The notes below the pieces were generated by a model, which saw only the letters and a list, made by a program, of their open reading frames with translations, had not been told where the DNA came from and made no database searches. A stretch of 64,000 nt of DNA from positions 1-64,000 of the forward strand of contig JACCRE010000341.1 in assembly GCA_013813775.1 (NCBI GenBank). Reading direction: 5' to 3'. This document shows positions 42,921-52,107 of this stretch, in pieces; positions within the stretch are counted from its first letter, which is position 1, and each line of letters starts with the position of its first letter. Made by a program: the position numbers and the translations under genes. The stretch comes from Planctomycetaceae bacterium (GTDB lineage Bacteria > Planctomycetota > Planctomycetia > Planctomycetales > Planctomycetaceae).

Positions 42921-44876
42921 ATGCACGATGTTCGTACGACGGCGATGTGCGCCCTTTGTCTCTTGACGGCGAGCGTCTGCGCCGCCGATGACGCGCGGCT
43001 TCGCCGGCTGCCCTACAGCAATCCAGGGCTGACCGTCGATCTGGGCGTCGGCCTGTGGGCGTGGCCGCTGCCGATGGATTATGACGGCGACGGTGACATG
43101 GATCTCGTCGTGAGTTGCCCGGACAAGCCCTATAACGGCACCTATTTCTTCGAGAATCCCGGCGGCGATCGACAGATGCCGGTGTTCAAGCCGGCGGTGC
43201 GCCTCGGCAAGGGCCACGCCAACATTCAGGTGAGCTTCGTCGATGGGCAGCCGCGTGTGCTCATCCCCGGTGCGGAAATCGAGTCACTGCATCCCTCGGC
43301 CCCCGGTTCCGAAGACGCCTTCGCGGCCACTCGGAACATCTATCCGACACCCTGGGTTCACCAACACGATCAGGTTCGCAAGATCCGTGCGAACCAATGG
43401 CGGTACGTCGATTACGACGGCGACGGCAGGCTCGACATCGTGGTGGGCGTCGAGGACTGGGAACAATACGGCTGGGACAACGCCTTCGACGAGGCCGGTA
43501 ACTGGGTCCGCGATCCGCTGCACGGATATGTCTACCTGCTCCACAACGTCGGCTCGACCGAGCAGCCGAAGTACGAAGATCCGGTCGAGCTCACCGCCGC
43601 CGGAGAGACGATCGACGGCTTTGGAATGCCCTCTCCCTCGTTCGCCGACTTCGACGGCGACGGCGATCTCGACCTGGTCACCGGCGAGTTTCTCGACGGC
43701 TTCACTTACTACGAAAACGTCGGCTCGCGAACGGAGCCTGATTACGCCAAGGGCGGCCGGCTCGACGTCCGCATGGACTTGCAGATGATCACGCCCGTCG
43801 GCATCGACTGGGACTCCGACGGCGACGTCGATCTCATCTGCGGCGACGAAGACGGCCGCGTCGCGTTCATCGAGCACACCGGCAATGTGAAAGACGGCGT
43901 TCCCGCCTTCGCCGAGCCACGGTACTTCCAACAGCAAGCCGCCGACGTGAAGTTCGGCGCGCTCGTGTCACCCTTCGGCGTCGATTGGGACGGCGACGGC
44001 GACGACGATTTGATCTGCGGCAACACAGCCGGTTACATCGGCTTCATCGAGAATCTCGGCGACGGTGAAGGCGGCACGCCGCGCTGGGCTGAACCGGTGC
44101 GACTCGAAGCCGACGGACAAACGATCCGCATCATGGCGGGGCCGAACGGCTCCATTCAGGGGCCGGCGGAAGCCAAATGGGGCTATACCACGCTCACCGT
44201 CGCCGACTGGGATGGCGACGAAATCCTCGACATCGTCGCCAACGGCATCTGGGGCAAGCCGGTCTGGTACGCAAACGTCGGCACGAAATCCGAGCCGAAG
44301 CTGGCGGCGGCGGAACCGATTGAGGTCGCGTGGGACGCTGCACCTCCGAAACCGGCATGGAACTGGTGGAATCCGAAAAGCAACGAACTCGCCACGCAAT
44401 GGCGGACGACCCCCTGTGCCGCCGACTGGAATGGCGACGGGCTGACCGATCTCGTGATGCTCGACCACGAGGGGTTTCTGGCGTTCTTTGAGCGAATTCG
44501 CAAAGGCGACGCGCTCGCACTGCTGCCCGGCAAGCGGATTTTCGTCAGCGAGAAAGGCGATCCGCTGCAACTCAGCCTGGGTGACGCCGGCAAGAGCGGC
44601 CGACGCAAGCTGTGCCTCGTCGATTGGGATCGCGACGGCGCGACCGACCTGCTGATCAATTCGGTTAACGCGAGCTTTTACCGCAACGTCTCGAAAGAAG
44701 CGGATGTAGGTTCAGGTCGCGTCGTCTTGAAGGACATGGGCCTCGTCGATTCGCGCGTGCTCGCCGGTCACGACACGAGTCCCACCGTCGTCGACTGGAA
44801 CGCCGACGGCACGCCCGATCTCGTGCTCGGGGCCGAGGACGGCTTTCTGTACTACCTGCCGAACCCGCACAAGTGA
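42921..44876 (+). CDS. Secreted FG-GAP/VCBS repeat protein
   Basis: The 651-residue protein has a signal peptide (TTAMCALCLLTASVCA) and at least seven copies of a calcium-binding loop of the type D-x-D-x-D-G-x-x-D-L (for example MDYDGDGDMDLVVS, VDYDGDGRLDIVVG, DFDGDGDLDLVTGE, DWDSDGDVDLICGD, DWDGDGDDDLICG). Such repeats form a beta-propeller. Proteins of this kind are numerous and usually surface-located in Planctomycetota; ligand unknown. ATG 42921 gives the signal peptide. Confidence 0.93.
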   Translation: MHDVRTTAMCALCLLTASVCAADDARLRRLPYSNPGLTVDLGVGLWAWPLPMDYDGDGDMDLVVSCPDKPYNGTYFFENPGGDRQMPVFKPAVRLGKGHANIQVSFVDGQPRVLIPGAEIESLHPSAPGSEDAFAATRNIYPTPWVHQHDQVRKIRANQWRYVDYDGDGRLDIVVGVEDWEQYGWDNAFDEAGNWVRDPLHGYVYLLHNVGSTEQPKYEDPVELTAAGETIDGFGMPSPSFADFDGDGDLDLVTGEFLDGFTYYENVGSRTEPDYAKGGRLDVRMDLQMITPVGIDWDSDGDVDLICGDEDGRVAFIEHTGNVKDGVPAFAEPRYFQQQAADVKFGALVSPFGVDWDGDGDDDLICGNTAGYIGFIENLGDGEGGTPRWAEPVRLEADGQTIRIMAGPNGSIQGPAEAKWGYTTLTVADWDGDEILDIVANGIWGKPVWYANVGTKSEPKLAAAEPIEVAWDAAPPKPAWNWWNPKSNELATQWRTTPCAADWNGDGLTDLVMLDHEGFLAFFERIRKGDALALLPGKRIFVSEKGDPLQLSLGDAGKSGRRKLCLVDWDRDGATDLLINSVNASFYRNVSKEADVGSGRVVLKDMGLVDSRVLAGHDTSPTVVDWNADGTPDLVLGAEDGFLYYLPNPHK

Positions 44877-44895
44877 ATCACGTTCAGGAAGCGAT

Positions 44896-45753
44896 TCAAC
44901 CGTTGAAGTTCAGGACGTATTGAACCTGAACCACGAAGAGCGCCAGCCATGAAGCCACCGTCTCGGGACGATCGGCGCTCGTCGGCTTCAGTCGCTGTGT
45001 GATCGATCTCACGATCCACGGAAACGCGGCGAGAAGCAGCAATGCGATCAGCGGACCGGGCCAAAGGAGGTCCCACACGCCGCGGCCTTCGAGTTCCGTC
45101 AGGCTCGGCACTTGCGACCCGGCGAACACGAACACGAGCGTTCCGGGCAACATGCCGAGCTGGCTGATCCACCAGAACGTGCGCGTGCGGAGCGGCGTCA
45201 GGCTCATCGCCAGATTGACGAGCCAGAACGGCACCACCGGCGTGAGCCGCAATGTGAAGAGGTAGTACGAACCGTCTCGCCGGATCGCTTCGTCGAACTT
45301 CGCGATCGCATCGGAGTAGCGAGAACGAATCGCCGTTCCGAGCAGGTGCCGACTGATCAGAAATGCGATCGTCGCCCCGGTCGTGCTGGCGAAACTGACG
45401 AGCGCGACCGCACCGACGAATCCCGGGATCGCTCCGAACAGCCGTTGGAACAACCACGCCGCCAGAAAGGTGAGCGCCGTCGCCGCGGGAAGCGACGACG
45501 CCGTCACTCCCACGTAAATCGCGAACAGGCCGGCGAGGACGAAGACCGTGTGACGCCGGCCGAAGTCGAGCAGTTCGGCTTCGCGTGCCGCCAGCGTTTT
45601 GAGCGAAAGAAGATCAGAATACTTCCAGCCAATGAACGCGATCGTCAGGAAGAGCGCAGCCATTGCGACGACGCGCCACCAGACGCGGCCTCGCCGGGCG
45701 GGCTGACTCTCTACATCGGGTGTCGAGCGGCCGGATGGGTCAGGTTCGTTCAA
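44896..45753 (-). CDS. TVP38/TMEM64 family (VTT domain) membrane protein
   Basis: The 285-residue protein has about six helices and the VTT (SNARE-associated Golgi) signature: SLPAATALTFLAAWLF, then GATIAFLISRHLLG and the loop RLTPVVPFWLVNLAMSLTPL. Related proteins act in lipid scrambling or, in cyanobacteria, are found with arsenic genes. Its start overlaps the end of the ArsS gene by 14 bases. An arsenosugar transport role is inferred from this overlap only. Confidence 0.9.
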   Translation of the reverse strand: MNEPDPSGRSTPDVESQPARRGRVWWRVVAMAALFLTIAFIGWKYSDLLSLKTLAAREAELLDFGRRHTVFVLAGLFAIYVGVTASSLPAATALTFLAAWLFQRLFGAIPGFVGAVALVSFASTTGATIAFLISRHLLGTAIRSRYSDAIAKFDEAIRRDGSYYLFTLRLTPVVPFWLVNLAMSLTPLRTRTFWWISQLGMLPGTLVFVFAGSQVPSLTELEGRGVWDLLWPGPLIALLLLAAFPWIVRSITQRLKPTSADRPETVASWLALFVVQVQYVLNFNG

Positions 45754-46828
45754 CGATCGATCCCTGACAACCGGAACCAGCCCCCGCGGTGCAGCCGAAG
45801 CAATGTCGGCCCGTCACGATGCGACGCCCAACGAGCGAGTTCGCATCGACGTCGAAGATCGTTTGCGGCAGACCTGCTGCGAGCGGCAGTTCCAGCATCT
45901 GGTTGAAGTCGCAGTCGTAGAGCTTGCCGTCCCAACTCACGCTGAGCGTGTTGCGGCACATCAACCCCGCGACCGCTGCGGGGTTGAAGGCATCCACAAG
46001 CTTTCGCATGTAGTCGTCGTAGCGGCCGCTCTCCAAGAGGTCTTCCAGAAACCGGCTGATCGGCATGTTCGTGATCGTGAACAGCCGCGTGAACTCGATG
46101 CCATAGTCGGAACGCAGGTGATCGCGGTACGCCGCCTCAAGGGTCGCCTGGTCCGGCGGCAATGAAGGGCCGACGGGATTGAAAACGAGCGTGAGCGTCA
46201 ATCCTGAATCAGACCGTCCGTAGCCGAGGGCGTTCAGCGATCGCAACGCTTCGATCGACCGGCTGAAGGCGGTGTCGCCGCGCTGGCGATCGACATTCTC
46301 CTCGAGATAGCAGGGCAGCGAGGCGACGATTTCGACGCGGTGCGTCGCCAGAAAGTCCGCCATGTCGGCATAGCGCGGCAGCGTGAGCACCGTGAGATTG
46401 CAGCGGTCAATGACGTGACGGCCCAGCCGTGACGCCGTTTCGACGGCCCGGCGAAAGTGCGGATTCATCTCAGGCGCGCCGCCGGTGAGATCGAGCGTGC
46501 CGATCTCCGAAGCATCCAGCAATCGTAGGCACGCCTCCAGCGTGTCTCGAGTCATCACCTCGCGCCGGTCAGGCCCGGCGTCGACATGACAATGCCGGCA
46601 CGTCATGTTGCAAAGCTTGCCGACGTTGACCTGCAAAACCTCGATCTTCGCCGCGGTGAGCGGATCGAGATGAGCGCGGTGGAGAGCATCATCGAATGAA
46701 ACGAGCGCCGCGCCCGATTCGAGAAGGGCCACCTGCCGGCTCGTTTCCGAAAGAGCGTGCTGACGGAATCGCAACGATGTCGTCGGACGCAGCACGTTCA
46801 GTTCGGTCATTGGACGACGCGTCTTCAT
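45740..46828 (-). CDS. arsS: Radical SAM arsenosugar biosynthesis protein ArsS
   Basis: ArsS joins a 5'-deoxyadenosyl group to dimethylarsenite. The 362-residue protein has the radical SAM cluster C73-x3-C77-x2-C80 in VNVGKLCNMTCRHCHVDAGP and the family block SLPCYLEENVDRQRGDTAF. Its C-terminal region resembles DUF3641 (VSWDGKLYDCDFNQML, HCFGCTAGAGSGCQG). The arsM methyltransferase that supplies dimethylarsenite is not in this window. ATG 46828 is used, with 46810 as the alternative. The VTT-domain gene overlaps its end. Confidence 0.92.
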   Translation of the reverse strand: MKTRRPMTELNVLRPTTSLRFRQHALSETSRQVALLESGAALVSFDDALHRAHLDPLTAAKIEVLQVNVGKLCNMTCRHCHVDAGPDRREVMTRDTLEACLRLLDASEIGTLDLTGGAPEMNPHFRRAVETASRLGRHVIDRCNLTVLTLPRYADMADFLATHRVEIVASLPCYLEENVDRQRGDTAFSRSIEALRSLNALGYGRSDSGLTLTLVFNPVGPSLPPDQATLEAAYRDHLRSDYGIEFTRLFTITNMPISRFLEDLLESGRYDDYMRKLVDAFNPAAVAGLMCRNTLSVSWDGKLYDCDFNQMLELPLAAGLPQTIFDVDANSLVGRRIVTGRHCFGCTAGAGSGCQGSIVERT

Positions 46829-46937
46829 AGCTCTGCACGATCAGCACCCGGCGGCGAGTGGTTGCACGTCATCCTAGCGGACGGCTGCGTCCTCGAACAC
46901 GGCTTGGCACGACACCACCTGAAATCCGATCGACGGA

Positions 46938-47750
46938 TTAGGCCACATGTCGTCGATCGAGCCTCGCCAGCACCTTTGCAGAAACCTGCCGCCATGCCGC
47001 CTTATGACATTTCGGCAAGCCGGCGGCGTAGGCGTAGGCAATCAGGAATCGAAGTCGCGTGGAGCGGCTCAGACCGGCCCACGTCGCGGCGTCGGCCGCG
47101 AGCCGTGCGAGATCTTTCCAGCGGCGCGCTGCCGTGATCGAAGAGAGAAATGTGACGCCATCCAGGTCGATCACCGACGCGACGTAGCCACCCTCGGCAG
47201 TGCGGCGCACCATCACGTTCTGTGATTTGAGATCACGGTGCGAGATGCCCGCCGCGTGCATTCGCCCCAGCAGTTTGCCGACGGCGATGGCCGCGGCATT
47301 GGTCATGGGACGGCGCTCTGTTCTTATCGCGAGCGAGGCCAGATTCTCTCCGTCGATCCACTCGCTGGCGATCCACGTCGGAGCGGCGAAATCAAATCGT
47401 GACGGCACAATGACGGCGAGCGGACGAGCCGTCGCGACACCGCGATCCAGAAAACGATGTCCGGCGAGAAATGTTCGCAGCGTCCGGTTCCCGCTGACCG
47501 CTTGAGTCACCTGCTTGAGCAGCGTCTTTCGTCGCACACGCTTGTAGGCGACGGGGGTCATCACACCATGCATCGGCAGCATCGCCCGCACGACGAGGGC
47601 GCTGTTGCCGGCCTTGATCGTCTCGGCCGGCCCACTTCGGAGGGGCAGTTCGGGGCACTCCACGAGTCGGATCAATGCGTCGCGCGGGAAATCCGCAACG
47701 GCGTATCCCGTTCGCCCCTGGCAGGTGACTTTCTGAAATTTTCCGGCCAC
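46938..47750 (-). CDS. WaaP/KdkA-like lipopolysaccharide kinase
   Basis: The 270-residue protein is a small kinase with the catalytic loop SHRDLKSQNVMV and the metal-binding VIDLDGV, in place of the DFG of protein kinases. VAYKRVRRK supplies the ATP-anchoring Lys region. This pattern belongs to the LPS core kinases (WaaP, KdkA/InaA), which phosphorylate sugars of the inner core. Together with the LptD-like protein it fits a planctomycete with an outer membrane containing LPS. Substrate is inferred from family. Confidence 0.83.
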   Translation of the reverse strand: MAGKFQKVTCQGRTGYAVADFPRDALIRLVECPELPLRSGPAETIKAGNSALVVRAMLPMHGVMTPVAYKRVRRKTLLKQVTQAVSGNRTLRTFLAGHRFLDRGVATARPLAVIVPSRFDFAAPTWIASEWIDGENLASLAIRTERRPMTNAAAIAVGKLLGRMHAAGISHRDLKSQNVMVRRTAEGGYVASVIDLDGVTFLSSITAARRWKDLARLAADAATWAGLSRSTRLRFLIAYAYAAGLPKCHKAAWRQVSAKVLARLDRRHVA

Positions 47751-48110
47751 TCAACGCTCCCGAACCCTTTGAGAGCCGGAGTTTAGGTCGCAGAAGCGAT
47801 CCTCGGAAGGTGACATTCCCTCGGTCGGCCGCGGAGTCCCCTTTTCCGAGCCGCGACCGTCAGGGAGCGTTCCCAGACGACCTGGAAACGCTTCCTGACG
47901 GTCGCGGTTGTGACGGGTGAGGTGCTGCCGACATGAAAAGTCGCGAAATCGGGTAAACCGACTCAAGATCGGCGTCTTGCCAGCGAATAACGAGTGTCGG
48001 CGGGTGTTTCCGCCGGCCGTACTGGGGGCATGACGCCGCCGGCGGCAGCAGTCAACCGGTTCGGGCGGTCGCGGAACGGGCGACGCCGTTCGTAAGACGG
48101 AGAGGCAACA
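47751..48110. other. 360-base intergenic region without a gene
   Basis: It separates the divergent WaaP-like and coiled-coil genes and must contain promoters for both. Bases 47848-47909 hold copy 3 of the palindromic repeat. A hairpin GGCGGGTG-TTTCCGCC lies near 48029-48042, and a strong GGAGAGG ribosome site starts 48098. No credible small open frame was found. Confidence 0.6.
47848..47909. repeat. Palindromic repeat element, copy 3
   Basis: GAGCCGCGACCGTCAGGGAG at the left pairs with CTTCCTGACGGTCGCGGTTG at the right; the central loop is AGACGACCT-like. It belongs to the same family as 41324 and 42838 and is the copy with the cleanest CCGCGACCGTCAGG core. Confidence 0.8.
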
Positions 48111-48929
48111 ATGCTCAAGAAAATGGTGATCGGTACGGTCGGTGCCGCAGCGCTGGGCACGTTCGTGTTCGGAACGTCGGCCCTCAGCTACATGAGGACG
48201 GGAGTTCACGAGGTCCGCGAAGCGGTGCGATCGGAAGTGCCGCTCGACTTCGAAATCGCCCGCGCGAAGCAGGAGATCGAGAACATCGCTCCCGAAATCG
48301 AGCGGTGCATGCACGTCATCGCCGAGCAGCAGTACGACATCGAGCAGCGGGAAGGTGAAATCGCCCGTCGCACCGACGAGCTGAGCGGCCAGAAGCAGTC
48401 GATCCTCGCCCTGCGGCAGGATCTCGATACGGGACGCGACGTCTTCGTGTACGCAAGCCGTCGCTACTCGGCCGACGACGTTCGCGAGGATCTCGCCCGC
48501 CGCTTCGATCGTTTCAAGACGAGCGAAGAGACGCTCAGTCGCGATCAGCAGATCGTCGACGCTCGTCGGAAGGCTCTCGCCGCCAACGAAGAGAAGCTCG
48601 ACAACATGCTGGCGGTCAAGAAGGACTTGGCCGTGAAGATCGAGAATCTTGAAGCGCGGTTGAACGCGGTTCAGGCTTCGGAAGCCATCAGCGACTTGCG
48701 GATCGATGATTCACAGCTCGCACGGGCCAAGCAGCTCATCCGCGATCTCGACAAGAAGATCGGCACTCGCGAAACGCTCCTGAGCAACGACGGGCGATTC
48801 ACGGGGGCGATTCCGGTCGAAGTCGATCGCCAGACCAAGAAGGCCGTCGAGAACGTCGAAGCGGAAGTGGACGCCTACTTCAGCGGCGATTCACAACCCG
48901 AACCGGCTTCCGATCTGCCGGAAGCTTGA
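48111..48929 (+). CDS. Membrane-anchored coiled-coil protein, unknown function
   Basis: The 272-residue protein has one N-terminal hydrophobic helix (IGTVGAAALGTFVFGTSALS, about 7-27) and then about 220 residues of heptad-rich coiled coil broken near residue 115 (RDVFVYASRRYSADDV) and ending in an acidic tail. There is no enzymatic motif. A GGAGAGG ribosome site lies 6 bases upstream. A rho-independent terminator follows. Structural role in the envelope is possible, not shown. Confidence 0.82.
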   Translation: MLKKMVIGTVGAAALGTFVFGTSALSYMRTGVHEVREAVRSEVPLDFEIARAKQEIENIAPEIERCMHVIAEQQYDIEQREGEIARRTDELSGQKQSILALRQDLDTGRDVFVYASRRYSADDVREDLARRFDRFKTSEETLSRDQQIVDARRKALAANEEKLDNMLAVKKDLAVKIENLEARLNAVQASEAISDLRIDDSQLARAKQLIRDLDKKIGTRETLLSNDGRFTGAIPVEVDRQTKKAVENVEAEVDAYFSGDSQPEPASDLPEA

Positions 48930-48937
48930 TCGAATGA

Positions 48938-48966
48938 AAGCCCGCGAGCGAAAACTCGTGGGCTTT
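48938..48966 (+). terminator. Rho-independent terminator
   Basis: AAAGCCCGCGAG-CGAAAA-CTCGTGGGCTTT forms an 11-bp stem with a short T run. It ends the coiled-coil protein transcript. Confidence 0.85.
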
Positions 48967-48995
48967 CGTGCGTTGACCGTTCATAATCGAGATGA

Positions 48996-49114
48996 GAGGT
49001 GAGAGGCCAGAGCCTTAAGGCATCGATCCTTGGCGGACTTTCGCATGTTTCCAACGTCCGACCCTTAATCTCTAACCACTGGCCTCTGGCCTCTGGCCTC
49101 TGGCCTCTCACCTC
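48996..49114. repeat. GGCCTCT tandem repeat with distant inverted arm
   Basis: Four exact copies of GGCCTCT fill 49081-49108. A 17-bp perfect inverted repeat joins GAGGTGAGAGGCCAGAG (48996-49012) to its reverse complement at 49098-49114, enclosing about 85 bases. It lies in the gap before the FHA-like gene. Confidence 0.8.
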
Positions 49115-49123
49115 GACCGCGCC

Positions 49124-49795
49124 ATGAACGCTTCGCTCCCCATCGAGACTCGCAACGAACCGGCCGCGCCGCCGGAACGACTCGTTGCCTGGGTCGATGG
49201 GGCAGGAGCGTTTCTGTTGTGTTTTGGAGAATCGGTCTCGGTCGGCGGACTCGCCGGCCGTGCCGATGTTCGAGTCGCCGCCGACCTGGCGGCCGACCAT
49301 GCGAAGATCTCACGCAGCGGCGAGGGGTATTTCGTCGAGGCGGCGGGGCCGGCCTTGGTCGCCAGCGAGCCAGCTGTCCATGCGGGCCGACGCGGATCGG
49401 GACGTGTTGTCGAAGGTCGGACCGACCTCAACAATTCCGACGAGTTGTTGCTGTATCGGGAGGGCGGCTCGGGCGTTCGGCTGCGGTTTTGTCGGCCGAA
49501 CGTGCTGACGGCGACGGCGACCCTCACGTTCGCGAGCGACCATCGCACGGAACCTCGCTTCGATACGGTCGTGCTGTTTGCGGAGGCGTGCGTGCTCGGC
49601 CCCGGCGTCGATGCACATTTGCGCTGCCGGCATTGGGAAGAAAGCGTGTTGCTGTACCTTCGCGACGGCGAACTATGGGCGAAATCGGTCGCGCCGCTCG
49701 CGCTGACAGGAAGGGAGTCGCGCGGTCCGATCGCGGTGCGGTCGGGCGATTATGTGACGGCACCGGGAATCTCCTTTCGTCTGGAGGCTCTTTAA
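49124..49795 (+). CDS. FHA-like protein beside a protein kinase
   Basis: The 223-residue protein has a diverged FHA-type segment: VSVGGLAGRADVRVAADLAA, then DHAKISRSGEGYFVEA. The usual GR-S-H pattern is only partly kept. A second, weaker copy may occupy residues 140-223 (ACVLGPGVDAHLRC). No membrane helix. FHA domains bind phosphothreonine, and the next gene, 208 bases on, is a Hanks-type kinase, which supports the reading. Called from weak similarity. Confidence 0.62.
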   Translation: MNASLPIETRNEPAAPPERLVAWVDGAGAFLLCFGESVSVGGLAGRADVRVAADLAADHAKISRSGEGYFVEAAGPALVASEPAVHAGRRGSGRVVEGRTDLNNSDELLLYREGGSGVRLRFCRPNVLTATATLTFASDHRTEPRFDTVVLFAEACVLGPGVDAHLRCRHWEESVLLYLRDGELWAKSVAPLALTGRESRGPIAVRSGDYVTAPGISFRLEAL

Positions 49796-49804
49796 CACGG
49801 CGAG

Positions 49805-49824
49805 CGGCAGGCACCGGCCTGCCG
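49805..49824. terminator. Hairpin after the FHA-like gene
   Basis: CGGCAGG-CACCGG-CCTGCCG is a 7-bp stem 10 bases behind the stop codon, without a T run. A weak terminator or mRNA end. Confidence 0.45.
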
Positions 49825-50003
49825 GTTCTCGCAATCATCGTGAACCGGTGACGTGGCCTGTGCGTTCCACAGAGAGACGCGAGAATGCTGGAATGACGGA
49901 ACAGAGCGATCTCGCCGACGCGATGCTGAAACCTTTTCAGGCGAAGGCGTAATCCGGATCAAGCGACGAGCGGCGGAACTTATGGAGAGGCAGGGCTGAG
50001 ATT

Positions 50004-52031
50004 ATGAAGTTCACGTTTCCCCCCGAATCCAAGCCCCTGCCCGGCTTCACGATCAAACGCGCGATCCATCGCGGCGGGTTCGGCGAGGTCTATTACGGAC
50101 TCACCGACGCGGGGAAAGAGGTCGCTCTCAAGCTGCTGAACCAGCACACCGACGTCGAGCTTCGCGGGGCGACCGCCTGCCTGAATCTGAATCACCCGAA
50201 CCTCGTCACGATCTACGACATCAAAAGCGACGCCGACGGCGACCATTGGATCGTGATGGAGTACGTCGGCGGCAAGCGATTGGCCGACGTTCTCGAAGAC
50301 CGCGGCCGGCTTCCCGTTGAAGAGATCGAACGCTGGCTCGACGGCATGACGGCGGGCCTGTCGTTCCTCCACGAGCGCGGGATCGTCCATCGCGATCTCA
50401 AACCGTCGAACGTGTTCAGCGAAGGCGGAGTCGTGAAGGTCGGCGACGTCGGCCTGAGCAAGTTCATCTCCGAAAGCCGCAAGAGCGCCCACACGCAAAG
50501 CGTCGGCACCGTCTACTACATGGCTCCCGAGGTCGCCCGCGGTCGCTACGGCCGCGAGGTCGACGTCTACGCGCTCGGAATCATGCTGTACGAGATGCTG
50601 ACCGGCGAGGTGCCGTTCGACGGCGAATCGACCGGCGAGATCCTGATGAAGCACCTCTCGTCGCCGCCCGATCTCGAAAAGCTGCCCGCGCGCCTGCGTC
50701 CCGTGATCGCTCGCTCGCTCGAAAAGGATCCGCAGCGGCGGACTTCGACCGTCGATCGCTTGCGGGACGAGTTCAAGGCCGCTGTTCGCGGCCGACAGGT
50801 CGCTCGCGACGAACCGCATGACATCCCAGAGCATGCCTTCCTCGATCGAAGCCCGCCCGCCCCTGCGGGCGGGGCCGGCGTCTTCGATCGACAATCCTAC
50901 GCGGACGCCCGTCGCCCCGACGCGGTTCGCTATGCCGCTGCGGCCCACACGGACGCACAGGCCTACGCTCAACGCGCTCGCGACCAGGCCCGTTGGCAGG
51001 CCGAGCAGTTGCGGCGGCGGAAGCACAGTTGCCAGAGCCGCGCCCGGTATGCCTATCGCGAAGCGAATCGACACTGGCCGCGATCGCGTCCCGGCGAGAA
51101 GAATTGGACGCCGATGCTTGTGATCGGCGCCGTCGCCATGTTTTTGCTCTTCACGCGAGCCGGCCGCGGCATGATGCCGTCGCTGTGGGAAGGCGCGATC
51201 CTCGCCGCGCTCGCCTACGGCGTCTACTCCTTCGTGAAGTGGATGACCCCGGTGTCGAGTCCTGCGCCGACCCGCACGCCTCACAACCACGGCGTGAGCG
51301 CACCATCGATGCCTGTCGCGGCGCGAGCGGTGCAAAGCCCGCCTGTCGCGCCGCGTCGGCCACCCGTGCCGACGCCCGATACGCCGCGGAAGATCGCGGT
51401 GCGCGAGCGAGCCAGTCAACTCACCGGTTCGATGACCGTCGCGGCTTTCGCCTCGTCAGTCATCACCGCCGCTCTCGCCGCTCTCGGCTTCGTCAAAGAC
51501 GTTCCCTCGGCGCTCCTGTTCGGCGGGACGGCGATCTTCGGAAGCTGGGCCGTGCTGTCGGCGGGCAAGTCGATCGAAGGCACTTCGATGGACAAGTCCA
51601 TCCGTCGCCTCTGGCAAGCGGCCGTCGGTCTTCCCGTCGGAGCGGCGGCCTATGGCCTCGATCAGTTCCTGCTCGTGGATTTCCATCCCAGCGGCATGGA
51701 CGGTCGCTATTACGGCTTCGTCACCGACGTCGGCGACCTGCGGTTCGCCAGCAGCACCGGCGAACCGACGCTCGCCGCGTATCTCGCCTTCTTCGGCATG
51801 CTGTTTCTGCTTCGTCGCTGGTGGTGGCAGGCCGACGCCTACCGCCCAAAGCGACTCAAGGTTTCGTCGGCCCTGTTCACCGCCCTGCTCGGCTACGTGC
51901 TGACGGCCATCGTTTATTTTCCGCACGCCTGGGGCATCGTCTGGGCCGTCGTGATTTCCTGCGTCGTGCAACTCGCCGCGGCATGGACACCGCCGGAGGA
52001 TCGTCGTCCCACAGAGCAACCAGCGGCGTAA
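50004..52031 (+). CDS. Hanks-type Ser/Thr protein kinase with membrane C-terminus
   Basis: The 675-residue protein has a complete kinase domain (about 13-265): glycine loop HRGGFGEVYYG, K43, HRDLKPSNV (D131, N136), and GTVYYMAPE. The metal-binding motif is DVG (148-150), not DFG. After the kinase come an Ala/Arg-rich linker, then about seven hydrophobic segments between 368 and 660. It is cytoplasmic at the N-terminus with the membrane part at the C-terminus. Flanked by an FHA-like gene and an ECF sigma factor; a signalling module is likely. Confidence 0.93.
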   Translation: MKFTFPPESKPLPGFTIKRAIHRGGFGEVYYGLTDAGKEVALKLLNQHTDVELRGATACLNLNHPNLVTIYDIKSDADGDHWIVMEYVGGKRLADVLEDRGRLPVEEIERWLDGMTAGLSFLHERGIVHRDLKPSNVFSEGGVVKVGDVGLSKFISESRKSAHTQSVGTVYYMAPEVARGRYGREVDVYALGIMLYEMLTGEVPFDGESTGEILMKHLSSPPDLEKLPARLRPVIARSLEKDPQRRTSTVDRLRDEFKAAVRGRQVARDEPHDIPEHAFLDRSPPAPAGGAGVFDRQSYADARRPDAVRYAAAAHTDAQAYAQRARDQARWQAEQLRRRKHSCQSRARYAYREANRHWPRSRPGEKNWTPMLVIGAVAMFLLFTRAGRGMMPSLWEGAILAALAYGVYSFVKWMTPVSSPAPTRTPHNHGVSAPSMPVAARAVQSPPVAPRRPPVPTPDTPRKIAVRERASQLTGSMTVAAFASSVITAALAALGFVKDVPSALLFGGTAIFGSWAVLSAGKSIEGTSMDKSIRRLWQAAVGLPVGAAAYGLDQFLLVDFHPSGMDGRYYGFVTDVGDLRFASSTGEPTLAAYLAFFGMLFLLRRWWWQADAYRPKRLKVSSALFTALLGYVLTAIVYFPHAWGIVWAVVISCVVQLAAAWTPPEDRRPTEQPAA

Positions 52032-52107
52032 GGCGAGACATCGTCACCAGTGATCGATCGACGAGGCGCCGCTGGCCGTCAGGCAGCGGTTGAGAGAAGG
52101 CAGAACC

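Noticed and set aside
49081-49108. Possible CRISPR-type array
   Set aside because: The repeats are 7 bases long with no unique spacers and no cas genes nearby.
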